A DNA stretch of 64,000 bases from Pythium myriotylum (lineage: Eukaryota > Oomycota > Peronosporomycetes > Pythiales > Pythiaceae): contig JALJCQ010000013.1 of NCBI GenBank assembly GCA_023091665.1, positions 310,001 through 374,000 of the forward strand, written 5' to 3'. The notes below the pieces were generated by a model. The model saw only the letters and a list, made by a program, of their open reading frames with translations, did not search any database and was not told where the DNA came from. The translations under genes and the position numbers were made by a program. This document shows, in pieces, positions 10,054 through 20,796 of this stretch. Positions within the stretch are counted from its first letter, which is position 1; each line of letters opens with the position of its first letter.

Positions 10054-11778
10054 ATGGCCGAGCCAGTGCGAAAGAAGGCGCGCATCGATGTGGCCCTCAA
10101 GCCTTATTCGCTCTCTACAGTCCCGGAGTCGGCCATCAACCGCATCGTCCGCAGTTTAGTTGGGCCGCTGGACTACTGGCGGACCCGCAAACCTTCCAAC
10201 CGAGCGATTCTGCCCCTTTGCTACGTCAGTAAGGAATGGAAATCCATCGCTCTTGATACCGCGAGCGAGCATACTCTCAGATTCTTGAAGGTTGATAAGT
10301 TTCCACAAACGCGGAGTGGGCAGGTTGAGTGGCGACGTACACTGACACTTCGCGGTCGTCGCGTCAAGTTCTTTGTGATCGAGGATCCTCCGTTCATCCA
10401 CGATCAAGCCTCAGCCGATGCGTTTTGGAACGAAACGTTCAGCTTCATGCCCAACCTCAAGGAGCTAGTTATAGACGACGACGTGTACGGCTTAGCCGCC
10501 CCTGTGCCAAGACAAGTCGTGACGATACTGCGAGCAGCAGCAGCGTCTTACCCCCGCCTCAAGAACCTTCGCATCTACATCTGTTCCTACATGTTTGTTT
10601 TCGATGGAGAAACACCCTTTAGTGAGATTACCGACACGTTGTGGTTGTTCAAACGAGGGCTTCGCCAACTGACCATGTTTGTCAGACCCGACTTGACGAC
10701 GGTACAAATGGCCAACGACTTCTTGAGAAATCTCACTCGCAGCTGCCCTCAGCTTGAAGTTTTTGAGCACGGAAACCGATGGTCCGACGATTCTCATTTC
10801 TGGATGGTGGATCTCGCGACCTGGGCGAAGTTCAACGAGACTTGCACAAATCTTCGCTCGTTCGACTTTGGTCATGTGACCTTTGCCACAAAGTTCTTTG
10901 AAATATTCGGTCAAGCGGCCAAGCCCAAACTCAAGCACCTCCGCATTTATTCTGCAGATTGCTGGGACTGGGAAACCTACCTTCGCCAACTTGGTGCTTC
11001 GGATCGCGCGGTACTTGAGGCGTCGGGATACGCCAATCAGGCAACTAACCCCCACATAATGCTAGCAGCGTGTCCCAACCTTGAGGAACTGATTGTAGAC
11101 TGGTATCCGGGCTCCGTGAACATGAATCCAGAGATCTTCGGAGATGTCTTTTGCGAAGCGCTGGCATACCAGTGTCCGAGACTCACCAAGCTTGAGATGT
11201 TACCATACCATCGAGGATATATCGCGAGTCTCACCGATTGTTCATTGCGTGCTCTCTCCCAGCTTCCATTCCTTGAAGAAGCGAAGCTCGGGCCGGGGAA
11301 CATATCAGGGGACGGTTTGTTTCAGCTTGTTATTAACCACGCTGCTGCTACCACCTACAAGCGCAAGTACGAGATCAAGCTACACCTCATTCTGGATGAG
11401 ACAACGCCAGATCCGACGTTCTACAACGTGCTTGAAGGATTTATCCAGAAGCTGGTCGACCATGACGGAGATCTTCCTTGTGGGGACCGGTCGGTGTTTC
11501 TGCGTGTGACCGGCTGTCGTGCTCTGGTGGAAAGGTCCTGGAGCGCTGAGTATTGGCAGCGCATCACGCAGCTCACGGAAGCAGCTTGCCACAAGCAGCC
11601 AGCAGTGAGACTGAAGTGTCTGCTTAGTGGCTACGACAGTGCGGGTTTCACGAGCATCCATGAGCTAGTCTTTGAGACAAACCCAGTGAGAGAGCTCGAG
11701 TGGAGCAGTTACGTGCATCCAAACGTGGCGAGTGAAGTCGACGTCGATGACGTGTTCGTCAATCGAGAGTATCACTAG
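10054..11778 (+). CDS. F-box/LRR-like protein (putative)
   Basis: The product is 574 residues from ATG 10054 (MAEPVRKKAR); the frame extends upstream to 9892 without a convincing start. The N-terminal segment (PESAINRIVRSLVG, then LCYVSKEWKSIAL) resembles an F-box helix pair. The rest has irregular leucine-rich stretches such as MPNLKELVIDDD, YPRLKNLRIYI, CPQLEVFEHG and CPNLEELIVDW, as in LRR-containing F-box proteins that select substrates for SCF ubiquitin ligases. This is inferred from pattern; the F-box is weak. It is the only intact gene in the spacer between the two duplicated segments. Confidence 0.6.
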   Translation: MAEPVRKKARIDVALKPYSLSTVPESAINRIVRSLVGPLDYWRTRKPSNRAILPLCYVSKEWKSIALDTASEHTLRFLKVDKFPQTRSGQVEWRRTLTLRGRRVKFFVIEDPPFIHDQASADAFWNETFSFMPNLKELVIDDDVYGLAAPVPRQVVTILRAAAASYPRLKNLRIYICSYMFVFDGETPFSEITDTLWLFKRGLRQLTMFVRPDLTTVQMANDFLRNLTRSCPQLEVFEHGNRWSDDSHFWMVDLATWAKFNETCTNLRSFDFGHVTFATKFFEIFGQAAKPKLKHLRIYSADCWDWETYLRQLGASDRAVLEASGYANQATNPHIMLAACPNLEELIVDWYPGSVNMNPEIFGDVFCEALAYQCPRLTKLEMLPYHRGYIASLTDCSLRALSQLPFLEEAKLGPGNISGDGLFQLVINHAAATTYKRKYEIKLHLILDETTPDPTFYNVLEGFIQKLVDHDGDLPCGDRSVFLRVTGCRALVERSWSAEYWQRITQLTEAACHKQPAVRLKCLLSGYDSAGFTSIHELVFETNPVRELEWSSYVHPNVASEVDVDDVFVNREYH

Positions 11779-12779
11779 AGCTGTCAAAGTGAAATCTAGA
11801 CCGGAATCTCGTGTCCCAGTAGTGGGATTCAGAGGACGAAGCTCAGCAAGCGAGTACATCACCCCACAGACCGAGACGGTCATGCTGATCTCACGGTTCT
11901 GCTGCAACACAACGACATCGCCCCGTGGCTAAGCCTCTATGGCGAAACAGTTGAGCAAAAGTATGTCGAGAGTACAGCAGAAGAGCTATTAGGATTCACA
12001 TACCGGTACGACGAACTCAATAGACTTCACTTACATCATTATCATCATGAACTCAGAGGACTTAACTTGCATCATCGTCGGAATCTCGTGTCCGCTTATC
12101 AGCGTGGGCTCTACCGTATAAAGCGTCTGCTTGGATCTTCGTAACTTCATCATTCGTAACGATAGCGATCGCTTTGGGGGTCTCCAGGTTGTCGGGGAGG
12201 AGTTGATACGCTGAAAACATGCAAACTCTGCCAAAAGGACCGTAATCCTAGTTAATAAGAGAATAAGCATCGCGTTCCAAAGGTGTCACGCTCCTCTTTC
12301 CAGCATTCTCATTGGCTCATACCAGTTCGATAGGAAAGTTAAACGGTCCATAGAACAGTTACAAACCACCGCCTATCCACGTATTAGTTTTGAACAGACA
12401 GCTGCCGACACCCGGATGAGACCAGGTTTTGTAAAATTCAGACGTGGTCTTAACCTACTTTTGTCTCGAGCAGAGATATGCAGCCATTTTTCATGTTGGC
12501 CATTTGTGCTGCATGTAGCCGGCCACGGTGAGAAGGAGAGCTATGGAAGTGCAGAGATTGCACAGTGGTCGTCCACGGTCAACACCGCCAGGTTTGAATC
12601 CATACTGATACGGAGTGCCGCACCTTGGTAGTTGTAACTTCTACCACCGACAATCTTGCAGAGTACTACGGGCTCACTGTCAGGCTCCCCCCCCCCTCAC
12701 TGTCAATATCGGCACCCAACTAATGAGCATCTCCGCCTACTCTATTCATTTACCAGACTTGCAGCCGATGTCCACAAGC
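11779..12779. other. Spacer with a LINE tail, no gene
   Basis: No coding region is recognised. A LINE tail lies at 11985-12049. A C-rich run occurs near 12688. The sequence upstream of the tail may be unreadable LINE remains. Confidence 0.45.
11985..12049 (+). mobile_element. LINE 3' tail (tail c)
   Basis: The sequence has the shared tail layout: GCTATTAGGATTCACA, then AACTCAATAGACTTCACTT, then imperfect CAT repeats. The first 16 bases match tail e at 34806. It marks the 3' end of a heavily decayed LINE copy. Confidence 0.7.
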
Positions 12780-13034
12780 GTGCGAGTGGCGTCACCACCT
12801 TCGCGCGCATAACAATGTGGCCGACTTCGCAGACGATGTTACGATGGGTAAAATTTCAAGACATTCCACCCGTCCGACCGCCCTGAATGGCGCTGACTTC
12901 ACAATCTCCTTGAAGGTGACGAGCCTCCGCTGTATACTTGACCCCAGCGCCAGAGCGCCCCTCCTGCATATTCAAGCTATAATTGCTCACACAGATTTAA
13001 CACAGTAGACGCCAACTTTCATCATCATCAAAAT
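12780..13034 (+). mobile_element. LINE relic with RNase H C-terminus (tail a, second copy)
   Basis: The frame around 12800-12860 reads HNNVADFADDVTMGKIS, which resembles the end of the RNase H domain of the complete LINE (RAANRMADAAANLAMDTR). The tail at 12975-13034 carries the GTAGAC block and CAT repeats. Bases 12845 onward equal the start of the window, so copy A of the duplication probably extends further left. Confidence 0.55.
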
Positions 13035-13153
13035 ACTGCGGGAGCTCGCGAGTCAAGTGCCGGCGGGTACCGGACTGCGTAGGTGCGCTACTTGGTCTAG
13101 CTATCTACAGCCTCGGCACCCATGCCTCCAGAGGTGACCCATAGGGCTCCCGT

Positions 13154-13716
13154 GTAGAGTTGCCCTCCCGCGGAAGCCCTGGCCCAGGAGGCGCAGGGGC
13201 GGTCATCCTACATCTTGCCTACGACGCCGATCCTCGGATTGCGAACAGCCTCCCAGATGCGAAAACCACGAACAACCAAGCCGTGTACGACGGCCTTCTC
13301 CTTGGACTTCAAGCCGCACGTGGAGCGACATCACTGTTATAGGAGATTGCGCACTGCTCTTGCGACAGCCCTGAGAGTATCGAACCCCGAAAAGAAGGTC
13401 AAGTTATAGGCCCTCTATCTTCAAGCTCGGCAACTGGCCGATCAATGGGCGTGCGCCACTGAGGACATCACGTCAAAGCGCACAACTCCATGGCGAACAG
13501 ACTAGCACGCGCGCCATGAACACAAGGCAATCCAGCCAGGTTCACGATCCAACACGCAGGCTCTGCCATGCAGACCTGCCCGCGCTCGCCGCTTCCGACT
13601 TACGCCCTTGGGTTCTCAGTCAAGTTGACCCACTGTAATCCAGGAATGCATAGAGTCAAAGCTATAAGAGTACAATAATTTGCGCTCAATAGACTCCAAC
13701 TTCATCATCACCATCT
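13154..13716 (+). mobile_element. LINE relic with degenerate RNase H (tail b, second copy)
   Basis: Identical to 310-872. It holds the RNase H remnant at 13160-13342 and the CAT-repeat tail at 13661-13716. Confidence 0.75.
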
Positions 13717-14722
13717 AGAGTGGCCCCGGAGATCCGCCTGAGGCTAAGCACACGCCGTGGACACCAGACGCAGTGTCCAAGGGCCCAACACTCCCCAGCT
13801 CGATGGCCAACTGGCATCACACTTTCACGAATGGTAATCGGGCCATCTCGGGTCGGCTCATCGCGGTAGTCATAGGATGTTACACTCGGCTAGAGGGTTC
13901 ATTAATTGCGGCCTAATACATCAATGGCAGAGCCAAAGCTTATGCACACGTCGCTGCTGTTTTTGTTGGAAGTAAGGTACAATGTGACCTCGACTGGCTC
14001 GGTGAAAACAATTCACCGAGTTCAGCGACGCACACCAAGCACGACGCACAAAACAAGCCACGCAAAAAAGGGTTGCATTAGCATCGCACACTGAATATTG
14101 TTAAATTGGCCCGTGTCATGGGCCACAGGCACCCTCGTAAGTGTATAATCGATTACGGTAAATGTGAAACAACGCCTATCGTCATCTCTTGGCTCGTTTT
14201 CGTCTGGCGAAGGATGGGAAGAGCGCGTCATCCTTCAAGTTGGACGAGAAGACAACAGACAGATGATTCGTACATTTTCACCACCGTAACGTCGAGCTCG
14301 TCGGTCCTTCCTTGGACACTTCCGGACGTCTTGGCATCCATCAAAGTGCGTTGCAATTCGCCAGCTTGGTTTCATCTCACCTCAATGAACTCAAATCGTC
14401 CTACACCATCCTCGCCGATTGTGATGGCTCCTGTTGTTGGACTAGCGTTCCGAGCTGTTGACCAGGCTGCATAATCCGTAGAGGCCGCGTTGGAACTCAA
14501 CTTTCTCTGCCGTCCGTGCAATCCGTCGAGTTATAGATGGTGCTGGTATAGGTGAGACCCAGTGGAAGGTTTCAGCCGCTGGACGCTTTTCTGCCCACCT
14601 CACACAAACGGGTCGTGCGTCACAGATGGCAGCCAGTGGCACGCTCTCCGCGCATGCTCACTCTCCGATTTTGCCTCGACTTGCTCACCAGCCAAGACCC
14701 AAGCAAACGAGTGTACTCCACG
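13717..14722. other. Intergenic, no gene recognised (copy B)
   Basis: Second copy of 873-1878. Nothing recognisable besides the upstream region of the GH5 gene at 14723. Confidence 0.5.
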
Positions 14723-16639
14723 ATGCGCAGCCTCTCGCTTGCGCTCGTCTTCTCCACGGCGGCGGTCGCCTCCGCCTTTGATGACTTCACGCCGGCCTTC
14801 AACGCCTCTACGCCTTCGCACCGCCGACTCGCCGCCGACGTCACCTGCTCCATCCAGAGCGGCGTCGACTTCGTCGGCAACGACATCGGCAGTGCGCCAG
14901 GTGCATCCGCGACCGACTGCTGCGCCAAATGTGGAGCTCAGAGTGGCTGTGGCGCGTACACGTGGACTTCTTACAACGGTGGGACGTGCTGGCTCAAGAG
15001 TAGCAAGGGATCCGTCGTCGCCAATGCCAACGCCAAGTCGGCCATCGTGTCGGCCTCGTCCAGCGGCACGTGCGCGATCGAAGCGGGTGTCGACTACGCT
15101 GGCAACGATATCGGTAATGTACCAGGTGCTTCAGCCTCTGAGTGCTGTGCCAAGTGTGGTCAGAACAGCCAGTGCAACGCCTTCACCTGGACTGGATTCA
15201 ACGGCGGCACGTGTTGGCTCAAGAGTGGCAAAGGCGCGACGACTACGAACGCAGACGCAGTCTCGGGCGTCGTGAGCTCCGCTAGCGGCTCGTGCTCGGT
15301 GCCGGAGCAGAACGTTGACTACGTTGGTAATGACATCGGCAGCGTGGCTGGTTCTGCGTCCGAGTGCTGCCCCAAATGCTCCCAACGCAGTGGCTGCGGC
15401 GCGTACACATGGACAAACTTCAACGGCGGAACTTGCTGGCTGAAGAGCGGCAAGGGAACTACGAAGGCCTCGGACGGCGCTGTCTCCGGTGTAGTCAAGA
15501 TCTCGGGCTCATCCGTGGCCCCATCAAACCACGTCCAGTGGCGCATCCGCTCCGGATCGATCCCCATTCGATCTGTCAACCTCGGCGGCTGGCTCGTCGG
15601 AGAATACTGGATGTCCTTCACGTCTCCCGCCTGGACCGACACGAACGGCCGAGGGTGGGACGGCGAGTACCTCACGATGCAGTACCTGGGCAAGGACAAG
15701 GGCACCCGTCAGTTCGAGCAGCACCGTCAGACGTGGATCACGGAGGCCGACATCCAGCAGATCGCAGCGGCCGGCATGAACACCGTGCGCGTACCCGTCG
15801 GGTTCTGGATCGTCAACGACGATCCGGCCGTTCCGTCAACCGACATCTCGCGAACATTCGCGGCAGGCGGTCTCAAGTACCTCGACCGACTGATCAACGA
15901 ATGGGCCATGAAGTACAATCTCGCCGTGATGCTCAGTCTCCACGCTCACCAAGGCGCTCAAAACCCGTACGACCATAGCTCACCGCAGATCAAGGGCACA
16001 GCCACGTGGAGCACGTCGCGTGCGAACGTGGACAACTCTCTCCAGTTCTCGACGTACCTCGCTGCTCGCTACAAGAACAGCCCGGCCTTTCTCGGCATGA
16101 ACCTCATGAACGAGCCGTCGTTCCCGACCGACTACAACGTGCTGTGGGGATACTACAAGGAGGCGTACGCTCGCATTCGAGGCACTGGGAATGACTGCAT
16201 TCTTGTCGTCTCGCCTATGTTGCAAGAGCAAGGGCCTCCGGTCATGATGAACTTCATGCGCTGGCCAGAGTACAACAATGTCTGGCATGAGTTCCACGTC
16301 TACTACAAGTGGGGCTACGAGGGCAAGAACGAGTACCAGGTCATAGACGCCGCGCGGCCATACCGCTCCAACCACTTGGACAACTGGTCGGGCAACTACA
16401 TCTACATGGGCGAGTGGAGCCTCGCGCACCCGGACGAGGCGCCGTTCCGCGACCGCAACCTGCTCAAGCAGTTCGCAGCCATTCAGCTCCAGAACTACGA
16501 AGGCGCTCACTCGGGTTGGGCGTTCTGGTCGTGGCGTCACGACGAAGAGACCAAGACCCCAGAGACAGGCCTGCTGTCGGGCTGGTCGATGCGTCAGCTC
16601 TTGCGCGAAGGCATTTTCTCGGTGCCCCGCGTGAACTGA
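14723..16639 (+). CDS. Secreted GH5 + 3 PAN enzyme, second copy of the gene at 1879
   Basis: The 638-residue product is identical to that of 1879-3795: signal peptide, three PAN/Apple repeats, then a GH5 domain with predicted catalytic E464 and E564. The flanks are also identical, so promoter and terminator were copied with it. If both copies are real, gene dosage is doubled. Confidence 0.9.
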   Translation: MRSLSLALVFSTAAVASAFDDFTPAFNASTPSHRRLAADVTCSIQSGVDFVGNDIGSAPGASATDCCAKCGAQSGCGAYTWTSYNGGTCWLKSSKGSVVANANAKSAIVSASSSGTCAIEAGVDYAGNDIGNVPGASASECCAKCGQNSQCNAFTWTGFNGGTCWLKSGKGATTTNADAVSGVVSSASGSCSVPEQNVDYVGNDIGSVAGSASECCPKCSQRSGCGAYTWTNFNGGTCWLKSGKGTTKASDGAVSGVVKISGSSVAPSNHVQWRIRSGSIPIRSVNLGGWLVGEYWMSFTSPAWTDTNGRGWDGEYLTMQYLGKDKGTRQFEQHRQTWITEADIQQIAAAGMNTVRVPVGFWIVNDDPAVPSTDISRTFAAGGLKYLDRLINEWAMKYNLAVMLSLHAHQGAQNPYDHSSPQIKGTATWSTSRANVDNSLQFSTYLAARYKNSPAFLGMNLMNEPSFPTDYNVLWGYYKEAYARIRGTGNDCILVVSPMLQEQGPPVMMNFMRWPEYNNVWHEFHVYYKWGYEGKNEYQVIDAARPYRSNHLDNWSGNYIYMGEWSLAHPDEAPFRDRNLLKQFAAIQLQNYEGAHSGWAFWSWRHDEETKTPETGLLSGWSMRQLLREGIFSVPRVN

Positions 16640-17704
16640 GCCGATATCCAGTGGAAACCGACTCCATGGCGCTATCAGACATCTTGACTCTATGAACCCA
16701 AAACGTATGGACCCAAGAAATCATTTTTCAGCTCAGTCGAGATTCAGACAGGAACTGGCCCCTCGGCACCCAGAGACGCGCCCTATGGACTGACCTTCTC
16801 TGAAGGTATTGAACAAGAGGGTGGGTGTTTAATTCTTTCTTCCTTGTATTGGTTGTACTTCGAAGTATGAGAGAGTGTTGAAGACGCATTCCTGCTACGC
16901 ACGTAGACTAGATGAGCTTGGAATATCGGATGAGGCGAATATTTCGGACTAAACGTTTGCTAGCTGGAGGAGCCTTTGATATCGCGATACGGAGGGTGCC
17001 TAAGTAGGGTTATCTTGATCCTCTCCTCGGGCAAACCTGGGTGTGAATGCTTGTTCTAGAATCAGCTAGGGACAAAGCTGAAAGGTGCAGTCGTTGTCGT
17101 CTTTTGTGCCGAGGTTTGAGTGACAAACACTGACGTGTAACTGTAGCCATTTGAGGAAAAAACGAACCCAACCAACAAAGATTTTCCTGTGTAACTCCAT
17201 CGTAAGAACAGCTTCCAATTGGTCGACCCGGACACGGCATATTTCCTCTTTTGAGTTCTCACTAAGGCAGCACCAGTCGCTTGTCGCGCAGCAGGACACG
17301 AGAAGAATCTTCTCTACGCAAACAGTGATTAAGTGCCTAATTCGTGAACTATAATAGATGGTGGAAGCTGTGCCCGACTGTCTTGATGGTCTGACTCCAG
17401 GGCCTGATCCATCGTCCTCGGCTTCTCGACAAAAATTGTGTGGTCTGGTTGCAGGCCGTAGAGGACGATCGCAGAGATCTGACCGCTAAGCGCCCGATAA
17501 CGCTGTTTTCTGTCGTCTTCGGCATATGCTCTATGCGTTTGAGGGTTCGCTGTTATCGTCGATCGAGTTTATGCTGACAGATGGACCCAACAGTTCAGAT
17601 GCAGAGGCCGTTGCGAAAGTTTCAGCGACGAGCGCCAAAATAGCAATGATCGAGCTCCTCTGCGTTCAAGACATTCCGGCATTTGGCAGTTCGGTACAAA
17701 CCCC
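16640..17704. other. Intergenic between GH5 genes (copy B)
   Basis: Second copy of 3796-4860. I see no gene in it. Confidence 0.5.
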
Positions 17705-19684
17705 ATGCGCCACCTCTCTCTCCTATTCGCCAGTAGCATCGCGCTCTACGCCGTCGTCGACGCCGACCTCGTGGAGATCGCTGCTACTAGCTCAGTCTCG
17801 CGCCGACTCGCGACGAGCCTCACGTGTTCGCTCCAGAATGGCGTCGACTTCGTCGGCAACGATATCGGTAGCGCGCCTGGCGCGTTAGCTTCGGACTGTT
17901 GCGCCAAGTGCGGGAGCGTTACCGGTTGCGGAGCATTTACGTGGACTGCCTACAACGGCGGCACGTGTTGGCTCAAGAGCAGCAAGGGATCTGTCGTAGC
18001 CAACCCCAACGCGAAGTCGGCTATTGTGTCCGCCACAACCACAGCGACGGCCTCAACGTGTACGATTGAAACTGGCGTCGATTACTCTGGTAACGACATA
18101 GGCAGCATCGCTGCTTCAGCCGCTTCCGACTGCTGCGCCAAGTGCAGTGCTCGCTCTGGATGCGGAGCATTCACGTGGACCAACTATAATGGAGGCACTT
18201 GTTGGCTCAAGAGTGGTAAGGGCGCGACTACTGCAAACGCCGGTGCGTTGTCCGGCGTAGTCGCCTCGGGGTCTCCATCGATCGGCTCAACTGGTACATG
18301 CCCGACTGTGGAATCGAACGTCGACTACGCGGGATCAGACATCGGGAGCGTCGCGGGTTCAGGGGCGGCTGACTGCTGCACGAAATGCAGCACTCGCTCG
18401 GGATGTGGGGCCTTCACGTGGACAAATTTCAACGGCGGGACTTGCTGGCTGAAGAGCGGCAAAGGGACCAGCAAGGTCTTGACCGGAGCCATCTCAGCCG
18501 TGTTGACCACTGCTACGACGACGACGACGCCGGCTCCGTCGACGCCTGCAGTCTCCCCGTCCCCAACCCCCACTGCGGTAAGCCACATCCAGCCGCGGCT
18601 GCGATCGGGAGAGATCCCTCTGCGATCCGTGAATCTTGGGGGTTGGCTGGTCTCCGAGTACTGGATGTCGACCGGATCACAGGCCTGGAAGGGTGTAGAC
18701 TATGACACTTGCATGAGCGGTGAGTATTACGTCATGCAAAAACTCGGCGCAGCCCAGGGCACGGCGCAGTTTGAAGCCCACCGCTGGTCGTGGATAACGG
18801 AGAGCGACCTGCAGCAGATCGCGGCTGCAGGTATGAATGCAGTGCGTGTTCCTGTGGGATTCTGGATCGTGAACGACGATTCGTCAACTACCAAGACGGA
18901 CATCTCCAAGGTCTACGCGCCTGGCTCGCTGAAGTTCCTGGATAAGCTCATCAACGAGTGGGCGGTCAAGTACAATCTCGCCGTGATGGTCTCACTCCAC
19001 GCACACCAGGGATCGCAGAACGGGCTCGACCACAGCGCTCCTCAGCTCATGGGCACCGCTGCCTGGGGCAGCTCGCAAGCAAACATCGACAACTCGCTCC
19101 AGTTCGCAACGTTCATCGCTGGTCGCTACAAAAACAGCGTCGCCTTTCTGGGCCTCAACCTCATGAACGAACCGTCCGGAGCCACTAGGTACGACACGCT
19201 ACTGGCGTACTACACTGAAGCCTACGCGAGGATCCGGTCCACGGGTAACGACTGCATCATTGCCGTCTCACCAATGCTCTGGGACCAAGGACCACCGACA
19301 ATGTCGGACTTCATGCGCTGGCCACAGTACTACAATGTCTGGCACGAGTTCCACGTCTACTACAAGTGGACCCACGAAGGCAAGAACGAGACCCAGATCA
19401 TCGACACCGCGCGGCCCTATCGCAAGACGAATCTGGACCCATGGACGGGCAACTGGATCTTCATGGGAGAGTGGAGCCTCGCGGCACCCGAGGACACGGC
19501 GCCGTTCCAGGACAAAGATTTGCTCAAACAGTACGCAGCAATCCAGCTGGCCAACTACGAAGGTGCCCACTCGGGTTGGGCATTTTGGTCGTGGCGTCAT
19601 GACGAAGAGACGACGAAGATCTCCGGCTGGTCGTTGCGCCAGCTCCTTCGTGAGGGCATTTTCTCCATCCCCAAGACAGTTTAG
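17705..19684 (+). CDS. Secreted GH5 + 3 PAN enzyme, second copy of the gene at 4861
   Basis: The 659-residue product is identical to that of 4861-6840: signal peptide, three PAN/Apple repeats, Thr/Pro linker, and a GH5 domain with predicted catalytic E489 and E589. It completes a set of four GH5+PAN genes in the first 20 kb. Confidence 0.9.
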   Translation: MRHLSLLFASSIALYAVVDADLVEIAATSSVSRRLATSLTCSLQNGVDFVGNDIGSAPGALASDCCAKCGSVTGCGAFTWTAYNGGTCWLKSSKGSVVANPNAKSAIVSATTTATASTCTIETGVDYSGNDIGSIAASAASDCCAKCSARSGCGAFTWTNYNGGTCWLKSGKGATTANAGALSGVVASGSPSIGSTGTCPTVESNVDYAGSDIGSVAGSGAADCCTKCSTRSGCGAFTWTNFNGGTCWLKSGKGTSKVLTGAISAVLTTATTTTTPAPSTPAVSPSPTPTAVSHIQPRLRSGEIPLRSVNLGGWLVSEYWMSTGSQAWKGVDYDTCMSGEYYVMQKLGAAQGTAQFEAHRWSWITESDLQQIAAAGMNAVRVPVGFWIVNDDSSTTKTDISKVYAPGSLKFLDKLINEWAVKYNLAVMVSLHAHQGSQNGLDHSAPQLMGTAAWGSSQANIDNSLQFATFIAGRYKNSVAFLGLNLMNEPSGATRYDTLLAYYTEAYARIRSTGNDCIIAVSPMLWDQGPPTMSDFMRWPQYYNVWHEFHVYYKWTHEGKNETQIIDTARPYRKTNLDPWTGNWIFMGEWSLAAPEDTAPFQDKDLLKQYAAIQLANYEGAHSGWAFWSWRHDEETTKISGWSLRQLLREGIFSIPKTV

Positions 19685-20796
19685 ATTGTTCGTTTTGAAG
19701 TGTTTACATGGACATAACGCTACTACATCACACTACGGTCTATGCGTTCTCCCAGTTCCCAATTTGCAAGCTCCTGCTCAAGACCAACACTCCTCGGGCC
19801 ATCTGGTTCCCTCGCCGTCAGCTGCCACGCGTCCAAGGGAACTCGCCTTCGTTGGCGGACGCGTGGCAGCCGTCGGCGAGCTCGACGAGGAGCGATGAAG
19901 GCCGCGAGCACGAGCGCCAGATGCACGCGACGCCCAGGGCGGCCGTGCTCAAGACGCCGGCGCGCCGTGAGGCGCGTTAGGCCCGGAGCAAGTTCCAGCA
20001 AGGCTGTCGCGCTCCACGACATCACGGCCGCGCATTGGGTCTGACGCCGGCCGTCGACCCACAAGACGCTGGCGAGCCACATGGCTTCGTCAAGCGCTCC
20101 CAGAGCCACGACAAGGCTCAACACTGCCCCCGCAGCGCGCCAACCGCATCTCCACCGGCGTGGATGTGCGCCGCCGCAAGGCTCACGGCCTCCAGCTCGC
20201 TGAAGACCGACCAACCGCGTGCTCCCACGCACGCTTCGGCCGCAAGGCCACCGTTGCTGCTGAAGCCTTCGCGTGAGCGCAAGCCGTGACCAGCTTCTAC
20301 CGCACGACCTCAACGTACTCTATCAAGTGTACGACGGCCGCAAGGCCACATCAACTCCTGCAGCCCTCGCGTGAGCAAATGCCGTGTCCGGCTGCTTCAG
20401 TTCGACCCCCACGCACGCCTCCGGGCGCGCGCTGCCCGATAGGTCAACCCTCGCTTTCACAACTCTCGCGTGAGCGCAAGCCGTGTTTGTTGAGCTAGCG
20501 AGAACCTGCATCGCCGCTGTGCTGTCAGAGTCCAGTGACCTCGTCGGCCTCCGGTGCAACGGCCTCATGGCGTGGAGTCGCGGCTCTCACCATTGGTGCA
20601 AAACGCACACGATCTCAGATCGATAAACCGCACGCAGTTTTTGACGGTGGCCCAGAGATGGACCTCCCAAAGGAGCCTGTGACCCGCCAAAACCGAACCT
20701 CCGTGCAGCACGCCGCGGTGGACAGGCGACGCCCCGAAGACGCGAGTACAGTGGGAACCGCCAGGAGGGGCGCTACCACCAGTCCAACGTCCGCGC
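19685..20796. other. Non-coding, possible LINE 5' region (copy B)
   Basis: Second copy of 6841-7952. It leads into the long LINE without another gene, so part of it is probably the LINE 5' untranslated region. Where the element begins cannot be told from this copy. Confidence 0.45.
20237..20485 (+). repeat. Short tandem array with about 98-bp period, second copy
   Basis: Same repeats as 7393-7641, about 300 bp upstream of the start codon of the LINE ORF1. Confidence 0.65.
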
